NCBI RefSeq assembly: GCF_947242115.1 | Contig: NC_074716.1 | Span: forward strand, 48,382,213-48,446,212 | Source of the DNA: Biomphalaria glabrata | Lineage: Eukaryota > Mollusca > Gastropoda > Planorbidae | Direction of reading: 5' to 3' | DNA length: 64,000 nt | In this document: positions 12,025 through 23,147 of the stretch, in pieces | How the letters are laid out: every line of letters starts with the position of its first letter | Numbering within the stretch: position 1 is the first letter of the stretch | Program-made: the position numbers and the translations under genes | The notes under the pieces: generated by a model | Databases searched by the model: none | What the model saw: the letters and a program-made list of their open reading frames with translations, nothing else | Told to the model about the DNA's origin: nothing

Positions 12025-13202
12025 TTAAAACTGTATGTTACGCTGCTAGTGTCTATACTCCTATATGGTTGTATAGGTTCGACGCTGAACACTGAGACCG
12101 AAAGAAGTCATTTCTCAATAACAATATTAATAATTTAAGTTATATAAAGATGTTAGCAGGGGCGGACTGGGTGTTAAAATCGGTTCTGGTATTTCCATAC
12201 AATCCGGCCCACTAATTCATTGCCATACGCTGTACATCTATTGTTACGTGCTCACAAAATAATTAAAGTCTTGATCTCGAGAACTGAACGCAAGTGGGTT
12301 CAGATCGGCCTAATCGAACGTAATCGTATTTCTAAATTCTTCATCTAGATAGACTTGGAGGCTATAGGAAATCTCGATTTGTACAAACAATTGTGCAAGT
12401 AAAACCTTAATTAGTCAGAAGTTCTGTTGACAATCATAATGTAGGCTCAAAGAGATAGGATAGCATTTAGACATCAACCCGACAGCTGAAACGTTAAACT
12501 AATCTGAAATAGTTTTGAACAGATAAGTCTTCATGTTGTGGATTATGTTGTTTGTCACAGATCGACTGGGGAGCACTGATAAAAAGCCCCACAAAAACCG
12601 TAACAACGAGAGAGTAGAGTCCATGGAGCTCGGGAAATATGGAGAGATTAATGAACTAAGGTGCAAATCAACTCTGTCGGTATGGTAAGAGTTTGTACAA
12701 GTTATTTCTCCCACACCCAACCTCGAATTAAGCTGATAACCTGATAACACAAGAATAAATAAAAAAACAACAACAATTGGTTAATTAACTATTGGTAATT
12801 AATTATATTGTTTGATATCTTTAACAAGGGAAAGAAATCGTACTTGTCAAATGTGTTGGTATAAGTTGAATTATACCCATTGAGGACTCTTATTAAGCCC
12901 TGAATGAACATTTTTAATGCATTTAAAAAACGATGATGTAAACATTCACCACAACACCTCTTATTCCCTCCCCCCTTTTTCCCTACTGGTCCAGACAAGT
13001 GATAGAAATCAGAGCGCATTCAGAAAACTAAAAGCTAAACAAAAACAATTAGTAACAAATATTTCTAATCGCACAGATTTATTTTCCATTGCTGCTATGT
13101 TGGTCGTTGTTTACTAAAATTGCACACGCTTACCTCCAGGGGTACGCGCTGCTTTGACAAACGAAATACAAGAAAACTGTTGTAATTGGCTTCGGACGAT
13201 TC
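12025..13202. other. Intergenic stretch with a solitary hAT-like end
   Basis: No gene recognised. CAGGGGCGGACTGGG at about 12157 is a common hAT terminal motif, and the following text (GTGTTAAAATCGGTT, ATCCGGCCCAC) resembles 11500-11545, so two fragments of one repeat family may be present. The short frames near 12499 and 12789 have no family signature. Confidence 0.4.
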
Positions 13203-13206
13203 TTAA

Positions 13207-13279
13207 CTCTTTCTCTCCGTAATTATTTACCACATTCTGATGGAATCAACGTTTGTATCGTCGATTAGGAGAGAAAGAG
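13207..13279. mobile_element. Tiny palindromic MITE, 73 bp, piggyBac-like target
   Basis: Perfect 12-bp inverted ends CTCTTTCTCTCC / GGAGAGAAAGAG. TTAA lies immediately left (13203-13206) and TTTTAA to the right, roughly the TTAA target of piggyBac elements. Too short to encode anything. An unrelated hairpin is the alternative. Confidence 0.45.
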
Positions 13280-13444
13280 TTTTAAAAAAAAACACATACA
13301 ATTTAACTTCATTCTGCTTATAAATTAAAAATTGTGCGATTGGGATTTTAAAAAAGGGTGCCCCCGTCAGACTTGGTAAGTCAGAGTTTAAAGAGTTCAC
13401 TCACCTAATCAGTTCATAGCAAACGAAGATTGTTATTAAAGTAA

Positions 13445-13534
13445 ATCCATAATTTTAGACGAGGAGGGGTACTCAGCGTTACAAAACTTATGTAAAGGGG
13501 TAGATAAAAGTCACAAGTTTGGGAAACACTGATG
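13445..13534. mobile_element. hAT-type terminal fragment
   Basis: Ends with GTTTGGGAAACACTG, the inverse of a CAGTGTTTCCCAAAC end. It adjoins the gag fossil. No partner end was found. Confidence 0.4.
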
Positions 13535-13900
13535 TATAGTATCTGCTTTGAGTCATTAAGGTCACATTCAGATAACTCTAGCCATTTTAACATATTGATC
13601 TTCAAATCGAATATGATCCTATTGAAGTCACCTTTTTTTGCTAACCTGATATTTTTGAACAATCTTCTATTGTGGTCTTCTGATTTGCCATAATGTTCTA
13701 ATAGTCTGTTCTTTAATGATGCATGTATCTTTTTCTGTTCTGCTGCCAAAGGACTAATTATGTTTAGAGGTTCTCCTAAAAGATTTGCAAGAAGATGCTT
13801 GGCCATATCCTCACTAGACAAACTATAAGTGGATGCAATATGCTCAAATTGAACAAAGGAGTTTCCAAGTGATTCATCGTTCATATTGAATTTGTGGAAT
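13535..13900 (-). mobile_element. Fossil of an LTR-retrotransposon gag domain
   Basis: The minus-strand translation has the pattern of retrotransposon gag core domains: a helix ending LLANLLGEPL, a middle LKNRLLEHYG and a later DLKINMLKWLELS block, which recall the LKxxLLxRYG and WxxLxG blocks of Ty3/Gypsy-type gag. Only this piece is left, without LTRs or pol next to it, so it is an old decayed fragment. Family assignment is tentative. Confidence 0.5.
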
Positions 13901-13904
13901 GTAG

Positions 13905-14165
13905 TAATATTATTATTATAGCTTTTATATAGCGCTACTTTCATGCTTATAGCATGCTCAGAGCGCTTTTGGTCCAATCTCATTCGTGGAGTGGGGGGGG
14001 GGAGGGGGTATCTAGGAGTTGGTTTTCCGTGCTGCCTTTAGGCGCTCAGTAAACGCAACTCTGCCCGAGTCGGGTGTGGAACCTCGAGCCCCCTTCTAGG
14101 TAGCCAAGCCAAGCCAAGTTCAAGCACACTTGGCCTCTCGACCAAGCTGCTGTTTTTGGATTTAG
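13905..14165 (+). repeat. Interspersed repeat (family also at 7735-7840)
   Basis: Contains TATATAGCGCTACTTTCATG followed by CTTATAGCATGCTCAGAGCG, a near-palindromic region, then TTTTCCGTGCTGCCTTTAGG. The last block is shared with 7735-7840 on the opposite strand. A G-run lies near 13990. The end (GAACCTCGAGCCCCC… CTTGGCCTCTCGACC) is vaguely tRNA-like on the minus strand. Confidence 0.5.
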
Positions 14166-14904
14166 TATGTTATGCCAATGATGTGTGACATGACTAATCC
14201 ACACTAATTGATACATTTACACGTAGGTTAATATGTTCTGTCATACTAAATACTACAATTACAAAAGAAATGTTAAATTTTTTTAAAGAGAAAAAAAAAT
14301 CTATTTAGTATGCAAATAAGTTTTACATAATTTAAAACAACAATTAATAAGTAGTTTTTCATATTATCGCGTGAACTGCAGTGGTACAATAGCACTATGG
14401 AACACAAAACTAAATGATTTTTTTTTACGGAAATGTTTTTTCTTGAGGGTTTGAATAAGATATTGACCCTTTACAAAACAATTAGATCAATCAGATACTC
14501 ATTATAAGGCAATCAGTTAGGCCACGTTCACATCTAACTTCACATTCACGTTCACCTATCCCTTGGTCTGCTGGACCTTTGGGGCACCACACAGGATCTG
14601 TCAACCTTCTTTCTCCATTCTTCTCTGTCATTTGCCTTTGATAGAATTTCATTATGATATTCTTTCTGAAAATATTTAAACCTGTCTTTTTACCTGCCGG
14701 GGTGGATCACTTCTGATAGAATTCAATACTAATATTCTTCTGAAAATATTGAAACCTGCCTTTTTTCTTGCCTGGGTGGACCACCTCGGGGGCCGATTTT
14801 GAGTTTGTGTTTCCACACAAACTGTCTTTGTAACCTTTTTATAGTTTAAGGAGATACCCAGCAGTTTTATAATATATATAGATTATATATATTCACGAGG
14901 TTCA
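14166..14904. other. Intergenic stretch with a 75-bp tandem duplication
   Basis: No gene seen. Two diverged copies of a roughly 75-bp unit (TGATAGAATTTCATTATGAT… and TGATAGAATTCAATACTAAT…, each ending in TGGAYCAC) start at 14639 and 14714. Confidence 0.5.
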
Positions 14905-15014
14905 GTTATAATGGTTTAATTTAATTATTTACACGTAGAAAATAGCTCGGGGCCTATGAAAGTGCGGGTCGCACTGCAGCCGCATAGGTTGCAGCGGCCT
15001 AAGGCCGGCCCTGG
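14905..15014 (-). mobile_element. End fragment of the 703-bp hAT MITE family
   Basis: Reverse complement of the first ~105 bases of the MITE at 16763-17465, sharing GGGGCCTATGAAAGTGCGGG, GCCGCATAGGTTGCAG and the terminal GGCCGGCCCTG. The other end is not found, so this copy is truncated or rearranged. Confidence 0.7.
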
Positions 15015-15029
15015 CTTGAGTCATCGTGA

Positions 15030-15310
15030 TATGGCCATAGAGTTTCTTTTTCTTCTTCCTTCTTCTTCTAGCCAGCTTTATTGCTGCTGAGCTGTGAGCT
15101 CTTTTGCAGACTGTGCCAAGGAAAAAAAAGTGTGCTGTTTTCTTCAGTTGTTCAGCACTGCCGTACAGGGTGTTGGTTATGTTGGGCTGTAGTGGAAGTA
15201 GGGTCTGCCTAAGGTGGATTAGGGAGGGGCATTCAAAGAGGATATGATTTACGGTTTCAAAGGGGTGGGCGCAGTGTCTGCAGCCATAGAGTTTAAGCAA
15301 TACCAAAATT
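15030..15310 (-). mobile_element. LINE 3' end with zinc-knuckle-like C-terminus
   Basis: The minus-strand frame has YGCRHCAHPFETVNHILFEC, a Cys-His-Cys arrangement found after the reverse transcriptase/RNase H region in I/Jockey-type LINEs, followed by LLPLQPNITNTLYGS and a TAHFFFLGT block. The TTC/GAA-rich run at 15048-15068 would be near the 3' end. A related piece lies at 57540-57725. 5' truncated. Confidence 0.65.
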
Positions 15311-15324
15311 AAATATATGTTTTA

Positions 15325-15396
15325 CCCGAGATTCGAACCAGGGACCCCCTCGGATCAGAAGCAAAGCGCTTTACCACTTGGCCACCCATCCCCACA
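15325..15396 (-). mobile_element. tRNA-like SINE head or decayed tRNA-derived sequence
   Basis: The minus strand shows TGGCCAAGTGGTAAAGCGCT (box A like) and GGTTCGAATC (box B). The spacing fits a class II tRNA or a SINE head. It does not fold into a clean acceptor stem with its flanks by eye, so a SINE head is preferred to a functional tRNA. Confidence 0.5.
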
Positions 15397-16199
15397 CTTT
15401 AGAGAAAATTGACTTGGCCACAGACTCTCTTCATAAAGTTTAGTTCACTGACACAACCACCCCTATTTAGTGCAATAGCATTTCACTTCAATAGTAAAAA
15501 AAAAAATTAAGAAACCTGTTAAATAACATGAAATTTAATCTTATATAAATATAATTTAAAAATTTCCTTGATTCAGCATTTAACCTTGTCTAGAACAAAA
15601 CTCGCTTATCCTCCTATATCGGCAACTAAGAATTACTAGTTAATAAACTCTTATCGGATAGATTACAATGAACATGCTTAAATCATCATCAACTATATAC
15701 AATTTCAAACTAACCTTGACTGCTCAACAGTATTATATAGTCTGGACGTGGATGCGTTAACCTGTTTGTCTTCTTTGTTATTGTCAGTGAAAGTATAATC
15801 TGAATAAACCACATAAAAAAAAGCTGAGAATACAGAGCTCGTGGCACCTGATATTATTATAGTGGACTTACGCGAAACAAATAATATATCAGATAACAGT
15901 TACCTGGCACAGTAGTCTACAGTGATCTCCTAAGCCAAAGTATAAAGCAAAACCAAAAACGAATGAAGTATATTTGCCGCTTTTACCTCCAAAGGCATTT
16001 TACAAAAAAAAATATTATTAAGTTATACCTCCCCACAATGCCTAAAACAGTGTTAAATAACTACAAGGTCTCAAGAGATGTGTAAACAGATAATTTTCGT
16101 ACACATCATCCTCGCGAACATTTAATTTTTTAAACAGAAGATCTGGGAATAAAAGGGAGCTAATTGGAAATGAAGTTTTTTTTTTTTTTTTACTCGAGA
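15397..16199. other. Intergenic stretch, nothing recognised
   Basis: AT-rich sequence with A/T homopolymers. No exon, RNA gene or repeat is supported. Confidence 0.5.
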
Positions 16200-18530
16200 G
16201 CAGGTACGTCAAACTCATTAAGGTGTAAGGGCCACATAAAAAATAAGACCTGAGAGGGGCCGCAGCAAAAAGTCAGTTGCAAAACAGCCTACTAGTTTTA
16301 TGTAAATAAGAAATAATACAATAGAATACAATAATTAATGGCATTACCTGATGCTTGGCATCTTTTCTGGGATACAAGTCTATTAATGTCATGTTGAAGT
16401 TTATTTACCAAAGTAAGTCTCATCACTAATGACAAAATTTGATCATATAGGCCTAATCTCGAACGGTGAGGTGCTTTTGTAGCTTTCATTATGAAAGAAC
16501 TGCTCACAGGGATAAGTGCTTGCAAACAGCAAGTATTCTGGCTGAAACTTCCGCAATTCAACGTACCGTTCAGGGTAAATAACTATAAAATTTTGGCACA
16601 GCCAATTCTATATACTTCGATTTCAACAAAGAATCTGATTGCTATTCATCAGCTCTAATTGAACATTACTAGCAGCATTTTAAAAATCAAATGAGAATGG
16701 AGATATAAACTATGAAAATACTCACCCATATGAAACGCAGTCACGAAAACAATCATTGAAAGCAGGGCCGGTCTTAGCCCACTGCAACCTATGCGGCCGC
16801 AGTGGGCCCCGCACTTTCATAGGCCCCGCGCGAATTCTATGTGTAAATTATTAAATTAAACCAATTTATCTTATAATTAAAGGGTTCCTGGAATTCTCCT
16901 GAAATTGTAAAATATACGAAAAAGTCATGAAAATCTCCAGAAATTATTAAAATCTTCTGAAAACTGATGCAAATCTTCTTAAAAACAGACAAAATTGTCA
17001 TTTCGGGTTGTCATTGTGGACATCGCCAATCCTACTCGCAATAAAAAAAAAAAAAGCATTGTCAGCATTCGTTTAGTAAAAATGTAATAATAAGGCGAAT
17101 TTTAACCAAAACAAGAAGTTCAAATTCCTAATTTTCTTTAATTATGGCATACAAATATAGATCTAAATATCTATCTTGGCCTCTTATAAAAAAACATGAG
17201 CGATATTTTGCTAGTCGATAGTAAATCTGAAAAGCAGATATGAATGTTTATCGCCTTTTTGTTGGAAAGCTACTATCTACTGTAGATGGCTCGTCAAGTT
17301 AATTTGACAGTGATTTTGTACTTAGTAAAGTATGAATACAATGAAAAGATGGTTTTTTTTCTAATAAAAAATCTTAATTTTGACTTATTATTCTTATTAC
17401 AAGCCAGAATGGGCCCCGCGCAATCCGTTTCGCATTGGGCCCCGAAATCTATAGGACCGGCCCTGATTGAAAGCATCTAATAATGATTCCAGGCGTAGGA
17501 CATATTTACCAAATGTTGTAGCCGTATTTAATCCGTATTTAATCTTTTTCTCTTTATATTTAGTTTATCCACAGTCGTAATTTTGCTTGAAAGCACTTCA
17601 CGTGACTACACGCAGTTGTGACAATTTTGTCTCTACTTTGAAGTTTCAAATTCAAGTCTTGCAGGTGACCAGTGAGATCAACTGCTAATGCCAAATCCCG
17701 AACCCATTCGTCAGTTTGGAAATGTTCAACAGATTCACCTTTCATGTTCAGAAACAATACCATTTCCTCTCTTCAATACTTTATGACAGGAGAGCCAGCG
17801 GACTTCTGTGTAGTATGGAACACAATCTAATTCGTGCCCAATGTCATCCAGAAACATTGAAAATTGACGGTAATTTAAACCACGGGCACGAATAAAATGT
17901 AGAACAACTGAAACAGGTCTTATGACATGTTGGAACTGTAATTGCTTTGCGCAAATGTTTCTTGTTGATGCACTGAAAATGGGGAAATTCAATATTAGCA
18001 TCAGTCTCTTTTATTTTTTCAAGTAGCTTTGCATCAAAACCATTTCATTTTATGGTTGGTGCGCCATTCATTGTTAGACTAGCTAGCTTTACCAAAGATA
18101 AATTGTACTGCAATATCACATCCTGTTAGTTCTCAAAAACAGACTCACTTTTTGTGGTGTTATGCATAGAACAGAGCTCAAGAAGTTCCTAATCTATCTC
18201 AAAGTTCCTGTCGCAGACCCTTATGAGTATAGCCATCTGTGCTTCACCCGTTACATCAGTTGACTCATCGAGAGCCAATGAAAATAATTCAAAATCTTTA
18301 CTTGTTCACGCAAGCTGATTCACCTGTCATTTATTCTATCTGCTACAGTGTTCCTAGTTAACGCTATTTCTTTGAACGCTTTCACCTTTTCTGGACAAAT
18401 TACTTCGGCTTTAACGACACATTCCTTCATAAAATCACAATCACAAAATGATTTGCTATGGCTTGCAATTAAGTTTGGCAAAATGGAGCTTGTTTTCACG
18501 GCAGACTCACTCTCGTTGTTCAATTAAACA
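16200..18530 (-). pseudogene. Decayed hAT transposase (ZBED5/GTF2IRD2-like)
   Basis: Fragments of one transposase are read on the minus strand. The 18320-18523 piece (FKEIALTRNTVADRINDR) matches the region before the catalytic core of ZBED5/GTF2IRD2-type hAT proteins. The 17735-18001 piece has FIRARGLNYRQF and YYTEVRWLSCHKVLKR. The 17560-17763 piece has LFLNMKGES, DLALAVDLTGHLQDLNLKLQ and KCFQAKLRLW. The 16298-16561 piece has a C-terminal dimerisation-like stretch with RSRLGLYDQILSLVMRL and LVSQKRCQ. Frames change between and within pieces, with several stops, so the gene is dead. The left end near 16202 (CAGGTACGTCAAACTCATTA, then GGGCCACAT) looks like the element terminus; the other terminus is unclear. 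A MITE splits it at 16763-17465. Confidence 0.8.
16763..17465. mobile_element. hAT MITE, 703 bp, with 8-bp target duplication
   Basis: Inverted ends CAGGGCCGGTC and GACCGGCCCTG-like (right side reads AGGACCGGCCCTG). Exact 8-bp direct repeats ATTGAAAG flank it at 16755-16762 and 17466-17473, diagnostic of hAT-superfamily insertion. Subterminal GC-rich blocks (GGGCCCCGC) occur at both ends. The interior is AT-rich and encodes no transposase; the short frames at 17286-17480 are not genes. It sits inside the older hAT transposase fossil. A partial copy lies at 14905-15014. Confidence 0.9.
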
Positions 18531-18696
18531 AATACTATTTTTCAATTCAAGTAGCTTATTATCTCTTATGTTTCAGCGTAACATTATTTTTTTTTAATAA
18601 TTTTTTAGCTTGCTAAACGGGCCGCATGCAAAGAAGATTTCTGTCATTCTTTCATCTAGAAAAATATCACCAGCTACTATTGGAACTTATGAGTGT

Positions 18697-18960
18697 TTAA
18701 AGGCATGGCTTCCAAACCTGGGGATCCTTGGTTCAAATTTAGGTGAAGACTGGGATTTTGAGTTTCTGGATTTTTCGTGCCCCCATGAGTCCACCCAACT
18801 CTAATGGGTACCACACTTTAGTTGGGGAAAGTAAAACCAGTTGGTCATTGTGCTGGCCACATGACACTCTACTTGTTAACCGTTGACCATAGAAACAGAT
18901 GACATTAACATCATCTGCCCCATAGATCGCAAGGTCTGAAAGGGGAAACTTTACTTACTA
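18697..18960 (+). mobile_element. SINE family A copy, near complete
   Basis: tRNA-derived head remnant (GGCTTCCAAACC, then TTGGTTCAAATTT), the GAAGACTGGGATTTTGA link, the body TGAGTCCACCCAACTCTAAT, TAGTTGGGGAAAGTAAA and TGTGCTGGCCACATGACA, and the 3' module CATCATCTGCCCCATAGATC ending AGGTCTGAAAGGGGAAACTT. This is the leftmost body-bearing copy of the family in the window. Confidence 0.85.
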
Positions 18961-21680
18961 TTGAAACTTGAGTCATCAATTATAGCTTCTGAAAATAACA
19001 ATAAGCATGAACCACAAATCCCTACTGTTCAATAGCAATGAAAAATAAAAAATAAAACCACTGAATTCTGTATCAAAAATACATTTGGGGAAATAAACTA
19101 GATACAACAATGATAACAGAATAAAAGCAAAATGTAAATTCAGATTTGATTTTATTAAAAAGCTGTTTATTTAATAATATAATTTATAAAATAGCACAAT
19201 ATATATATAGCATCACATAATATATGTATTGCATCACAAAATTTATATGTATAGCATCACATGAGATAGCACATTTATAAAACAAAAGGAAAAAAAAGGC
19301 TCACAACCAGAATGATTTAGCGCCTGCTACAAGCAGGGAACAAGATATCTGCTACATCTGAGACACATTTAACAAGGCAAAGCTTACTTCTAGAACAGAT
19401 CAACTCCATAAAGGAATAAATACATTTGTCTCACAGCCAAGACTATGAACTTCTTTTATTATCAACATTAAGTTTCCATTTTATTTATTTTTTCCCAAAA
19501 TATATGATCTATGAATGAGGCAATTTTAAATAGTTAGGATATAATTTTCCAATGTCCATGAATGTCCATAAAAATAAAATGTAGGTTGGGGGAGGCGTGG
19601 GGGGGGTGTCCAAACAGAAGACCCCTGGAGACAGAAAGAGGATAGAGAATGTGCTTTAACTAGACAGAACATGGCATGAGCTAATACAGGTTTGCCCTGT
19701 GCAGGGAAGTGTTGTAAAAACTGGTGGCTTACTTATTTTCTACAAGGAGTGACAAGGAATTAGTAGGAGACAAATATAAAAATGACACCCTGCTGTAGAT
19801 AAAAAACAAAACATTTCTAGTTGATTCTGTTACAAGCTGCGCAAAAACAAAACAAATGCAGATAAGTTCTACCAAATAACTTTACAATAACTGTACTATT
19901 ACTTTCACTACTACAGAAATGTACTGGGGGTCAAGTAGTATTTGAATGGGGCAAGGAAACATGGCCACCAATCACTCTATTCCTCATGGACAAAATAAAG
20001 TGGATAGTAACAGAAAGGTCAGTCACCCACATGGTCTTATTCTTCAGATAACTAATTCTTGTGTCTCCCCTGCAATTAGAAGAAGGATTGTCTTGGCAAA
20101 GGCAACGAGTCAGCAGCCATGTTGGCAAAAGATAGCTTCCCAAATACAATTCATCTAAAAATACTGAATACGCTTGGCATCATTTTGTCATTAACTTTAA
20201 TAGTTATTTTTAGATAACTCTTAAGAAGTTATCACAGCCGATGGTCACATAACTTTCACAAATCACAACATTCTGTTTGAGGTGCATCACTAATCCCCAC
20301 TAAGCATGGTAGCCATTTTTAACATCTTTGTAAATAGTGCGGTTTAATTTACTTAAAGAAATTGTTTCAAGTTCTGGACCACCAGGTTTGATTGGACAAT
20401 GATTGTGTCTCAAAAATTGTAAGATAAATATAAGGTATGCCCAGCAGTTACTTTGATCTACTGAACAAACAACCTAGATTTCTTTTCAGTGTTTAACATT
20501 GTTTGACAACTGATCAGTTGCCTTCACTGTCCACTAAACTAAAACCTAAACAATAAACTTCTAAAAAAAAAATACATTAACAAATGATGAGAATACAGCC
20601 AGCTGTCTAACAATAATGTATGTATAATTTTTTAAGTGGGTGTACATTAATTTTTTTGTGTTTGTAATCAAAGGGACATCACTCACATTAAATTAACATC
20701 AGACGAGAGCTAGGGAATGAGGGGAAAAAAAGATGCTCTACTGAGACTTTGAGACAACTTTGAAGAAACAGACTTGTATTTGTCTTATGAGAAACATTTT
20801 TTTATCTATTAGAAAAGAAGTATGATTATGGAACGTTTTGTGTTATTTAGTACCGGTATGCAAAAAAAATTATTCTTTGCTTAGGTGTGAAACAGAGTAA
20901 TTTCACACTATTTCATATTTGTCAAATAACAAGTAAGTTTCATTTACATTCTCTATGAGGCCAGAAGAGTACTCTGTTTTCATTGCTAATTCTTAAATGG
21001 GTGTTATGTGGCCAAACAAACAAACTGATTGAGTTGGCTATTTCAAAAAGCAAAGGGTAAGTATTATAGCTCTGAGGATTTAGGAGGGTCTTCAAATCTC
21101 TAGTGAATAAATACGAAGAACAGGAATTACATCTGAGACAAGGTAACAGAGTGTGTTTCAAAGCATATATAAAAATCTTTAAGTATGCCAGCTATCACAG
21201 AATAAACACACCATACAGGATGCCTAGGACTAAAGAATGGACAACATTTGGTGTCTAAAACAAACAAAAATATACTTTGTACAATAAAATAAATCATATT
21301 ACAATCAGATAAAATTTGAAGTAAAACTAAAGAACAAAATATTCTGCACGACGCAAAATGCAAAACAAATAAAAAATTTAAATATGAAATTAAATGGAAT
21401 CCCTTTTAGCAGCTAAAATATACATAAAACAACAACTAAATCGACATTTTGTAAGCTGAAGAGGGATATAATTACAACATTTAGGCTGTTGACTGATCCA
21501 ACGAATCATTTTATGAGCCTCGCATTGTTGTTGTTGTTTAAGTAACTTATGGGGAAAAATAAGAACAAAAAAATCCTCATAACTATGAGCTACTATTCAG
21601 CTCTACTTATAAATTCTACAGTGACAACAGGCAGACTGAAGAGATAGAAATTCACAACAACTCACTAGGAGACTACAGAG
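18961..21680. other. Long AT-rich stretch without a recognised gene
   Basis: About 2.7 kb with no supported exon in either strand and little obvious repeat content beyond a duplicated TATATGTATAGCATCACA block near 19205-19265. It could be untranslated or intergenic DNA; nothing in the sequence decides. Short frames near 19931, 20940 and 21127 have no family signature. Confidence 0.5.
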
Positions 21681-21681
21681 G

Positions 21682-22132
21682 TACAACGTCAAGAAAAAGT
21701 TGAGATAGATATGGCAGCTATTAGAGAGTCAAGAAAAAGTTGAAATAGATATGGCAGCTATTAGAGGGAAAAGAAAAGGTTGAGATAGATATGGTAGCTA
21801 TTAGAGAGTCAAGAAAAATTTGAGATAGATATGGCAGCTATTAGAGAGAAAAGAAAAAGTTGAGATAGATATGGCAGCTATTAGAGAGTCAAGAAAAATT
21901 TGAGATAGATATGGCAGCTATTAGAGAGAAAAGAAAAAGTTGAGATAGATATGGCAGCTATTAGAGAGTCAAGAAAAAGTTGAAATAGATATGGCAGCTA
22001 TTAGAGAGTCAAGAAAAAGTAGAGATAGATATGGCAGCTATTAAAGAGAAAAGAAAATGTTGAGATAGATATGGCAGCTATTAGAGAGAAAAGATAAAGT
22101 TGAGATAGATATGGCAGCTATTAAAGAGGCAA
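21682..22132. repeat. 40-bp minisatellite, about 11 units
   Basis: Units of AGAGTCAAGAAAAAGTTGAG followed by ATAGATATGGCAGCTATTAG. Copies carrying AGAGTCAAG and copies carrying AGAGAAAAG are interspersed, in places alternately, suggesting an 80-bp higher-order period over part of the array. Not coding. Confidence 0.93.
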
Positions 22133-23147
22133 GATATTGGATTCAAACCTACAGTAACAAATAGAAATAAGAAATACTTAAGAGTTTATTTTTCAAAGTG
22201 TTTTAGACAACACCTAGATACTATATATATTCTGGGGGGGGGGGGGGGGGGGTGTTTGTCCGTTCACTTATTTAAGTTTAAGTTTCACTCAAAATATTGT
22301 GCAGCTTTCAAGGAAACTTTAGTCTAAAAGAACATCTATCTTCAGTCAGATTGTATAATGCCTCATCATACCATAGTAGTTTTAGCTTTTATTTTTATTT
22401 TTATTTTGGCATAATTCTAAAATACAAAAACCTATCTGAACGGATTATTGTTTTATTTGTAGAAAACTGATTCTGAATAAACTATGCAGTGTTTGAACAC
22501 TTGTTGATACATGGCAGCATGCAGCATACAGTTGTTTTTTTTTTTTTTTTTGGGGGGGTTCCATGGTTAAAAAAAAAAGTTAACTCATGAAGTTTTCTTC
22601 TTAGCAGTCGCCAACAAATGTTTTTTTCCCCTATTTTTAAGATCTTCATAAATGTTTTAGTGGAAATCTCATTATACAGTTTTAACAATCTAAATTTTTT
22701 TTTTATTTATTCATAATTGTAATAAAAATACTTTTTCATGGCTTGGCTTTTGTCTGATGTTTACAGCGGAGAAACTAAACATGTTCTATGTAACTGTTGT
22801 AATTACTTGGACCATTGGATACGTATCCAAAATCTTCTGAATACTTTTAATTTTATAAATTTTTAGCCACAAAAGTGGATAGTACAGCAGTGTTAAATGA
22901 CTTTGATGATGTCCTAAGTCTTCCAAATATTTATAACGCCCATAAATTATTCTCATCCATACATGAATTTTTATATTATTATCACTCAAAATGTAGCAAA
23001 TGATAAAGATGGCAGAGGTTTTTTTTGGCACATCAGGAATTATATTGGTCCACATTGTTATATGATGGATTGAAAAAAGAAATAAATATTTTATAGAAAG
23101 TCCAATGGGCTAAATTCGATTTTTTCATTCCTTAGGGTCAGTGGAGG
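22133..23147. other. Region downstream of the ankyrin gene, with a G20 run
   Basis: Includes an uninterrupted run of about 20 G at 22234-22252 and A/T homopolymers. The part next to 23148 would be the 3' UTR of the minus-strand ankyrin gene; no specific polyadenylation site was assigned. No exon is supported. Confidence 0.5.

Noticed and set aside
12789-13117. Frames of 66-76 codons on both strands
   Set aside because: Short, overlapping on opposite strands and without family motifs.
17286-17480. Frames of about 60 codons on both strands
   Set aside because: They lie in the right end of the 703-bp MITE.
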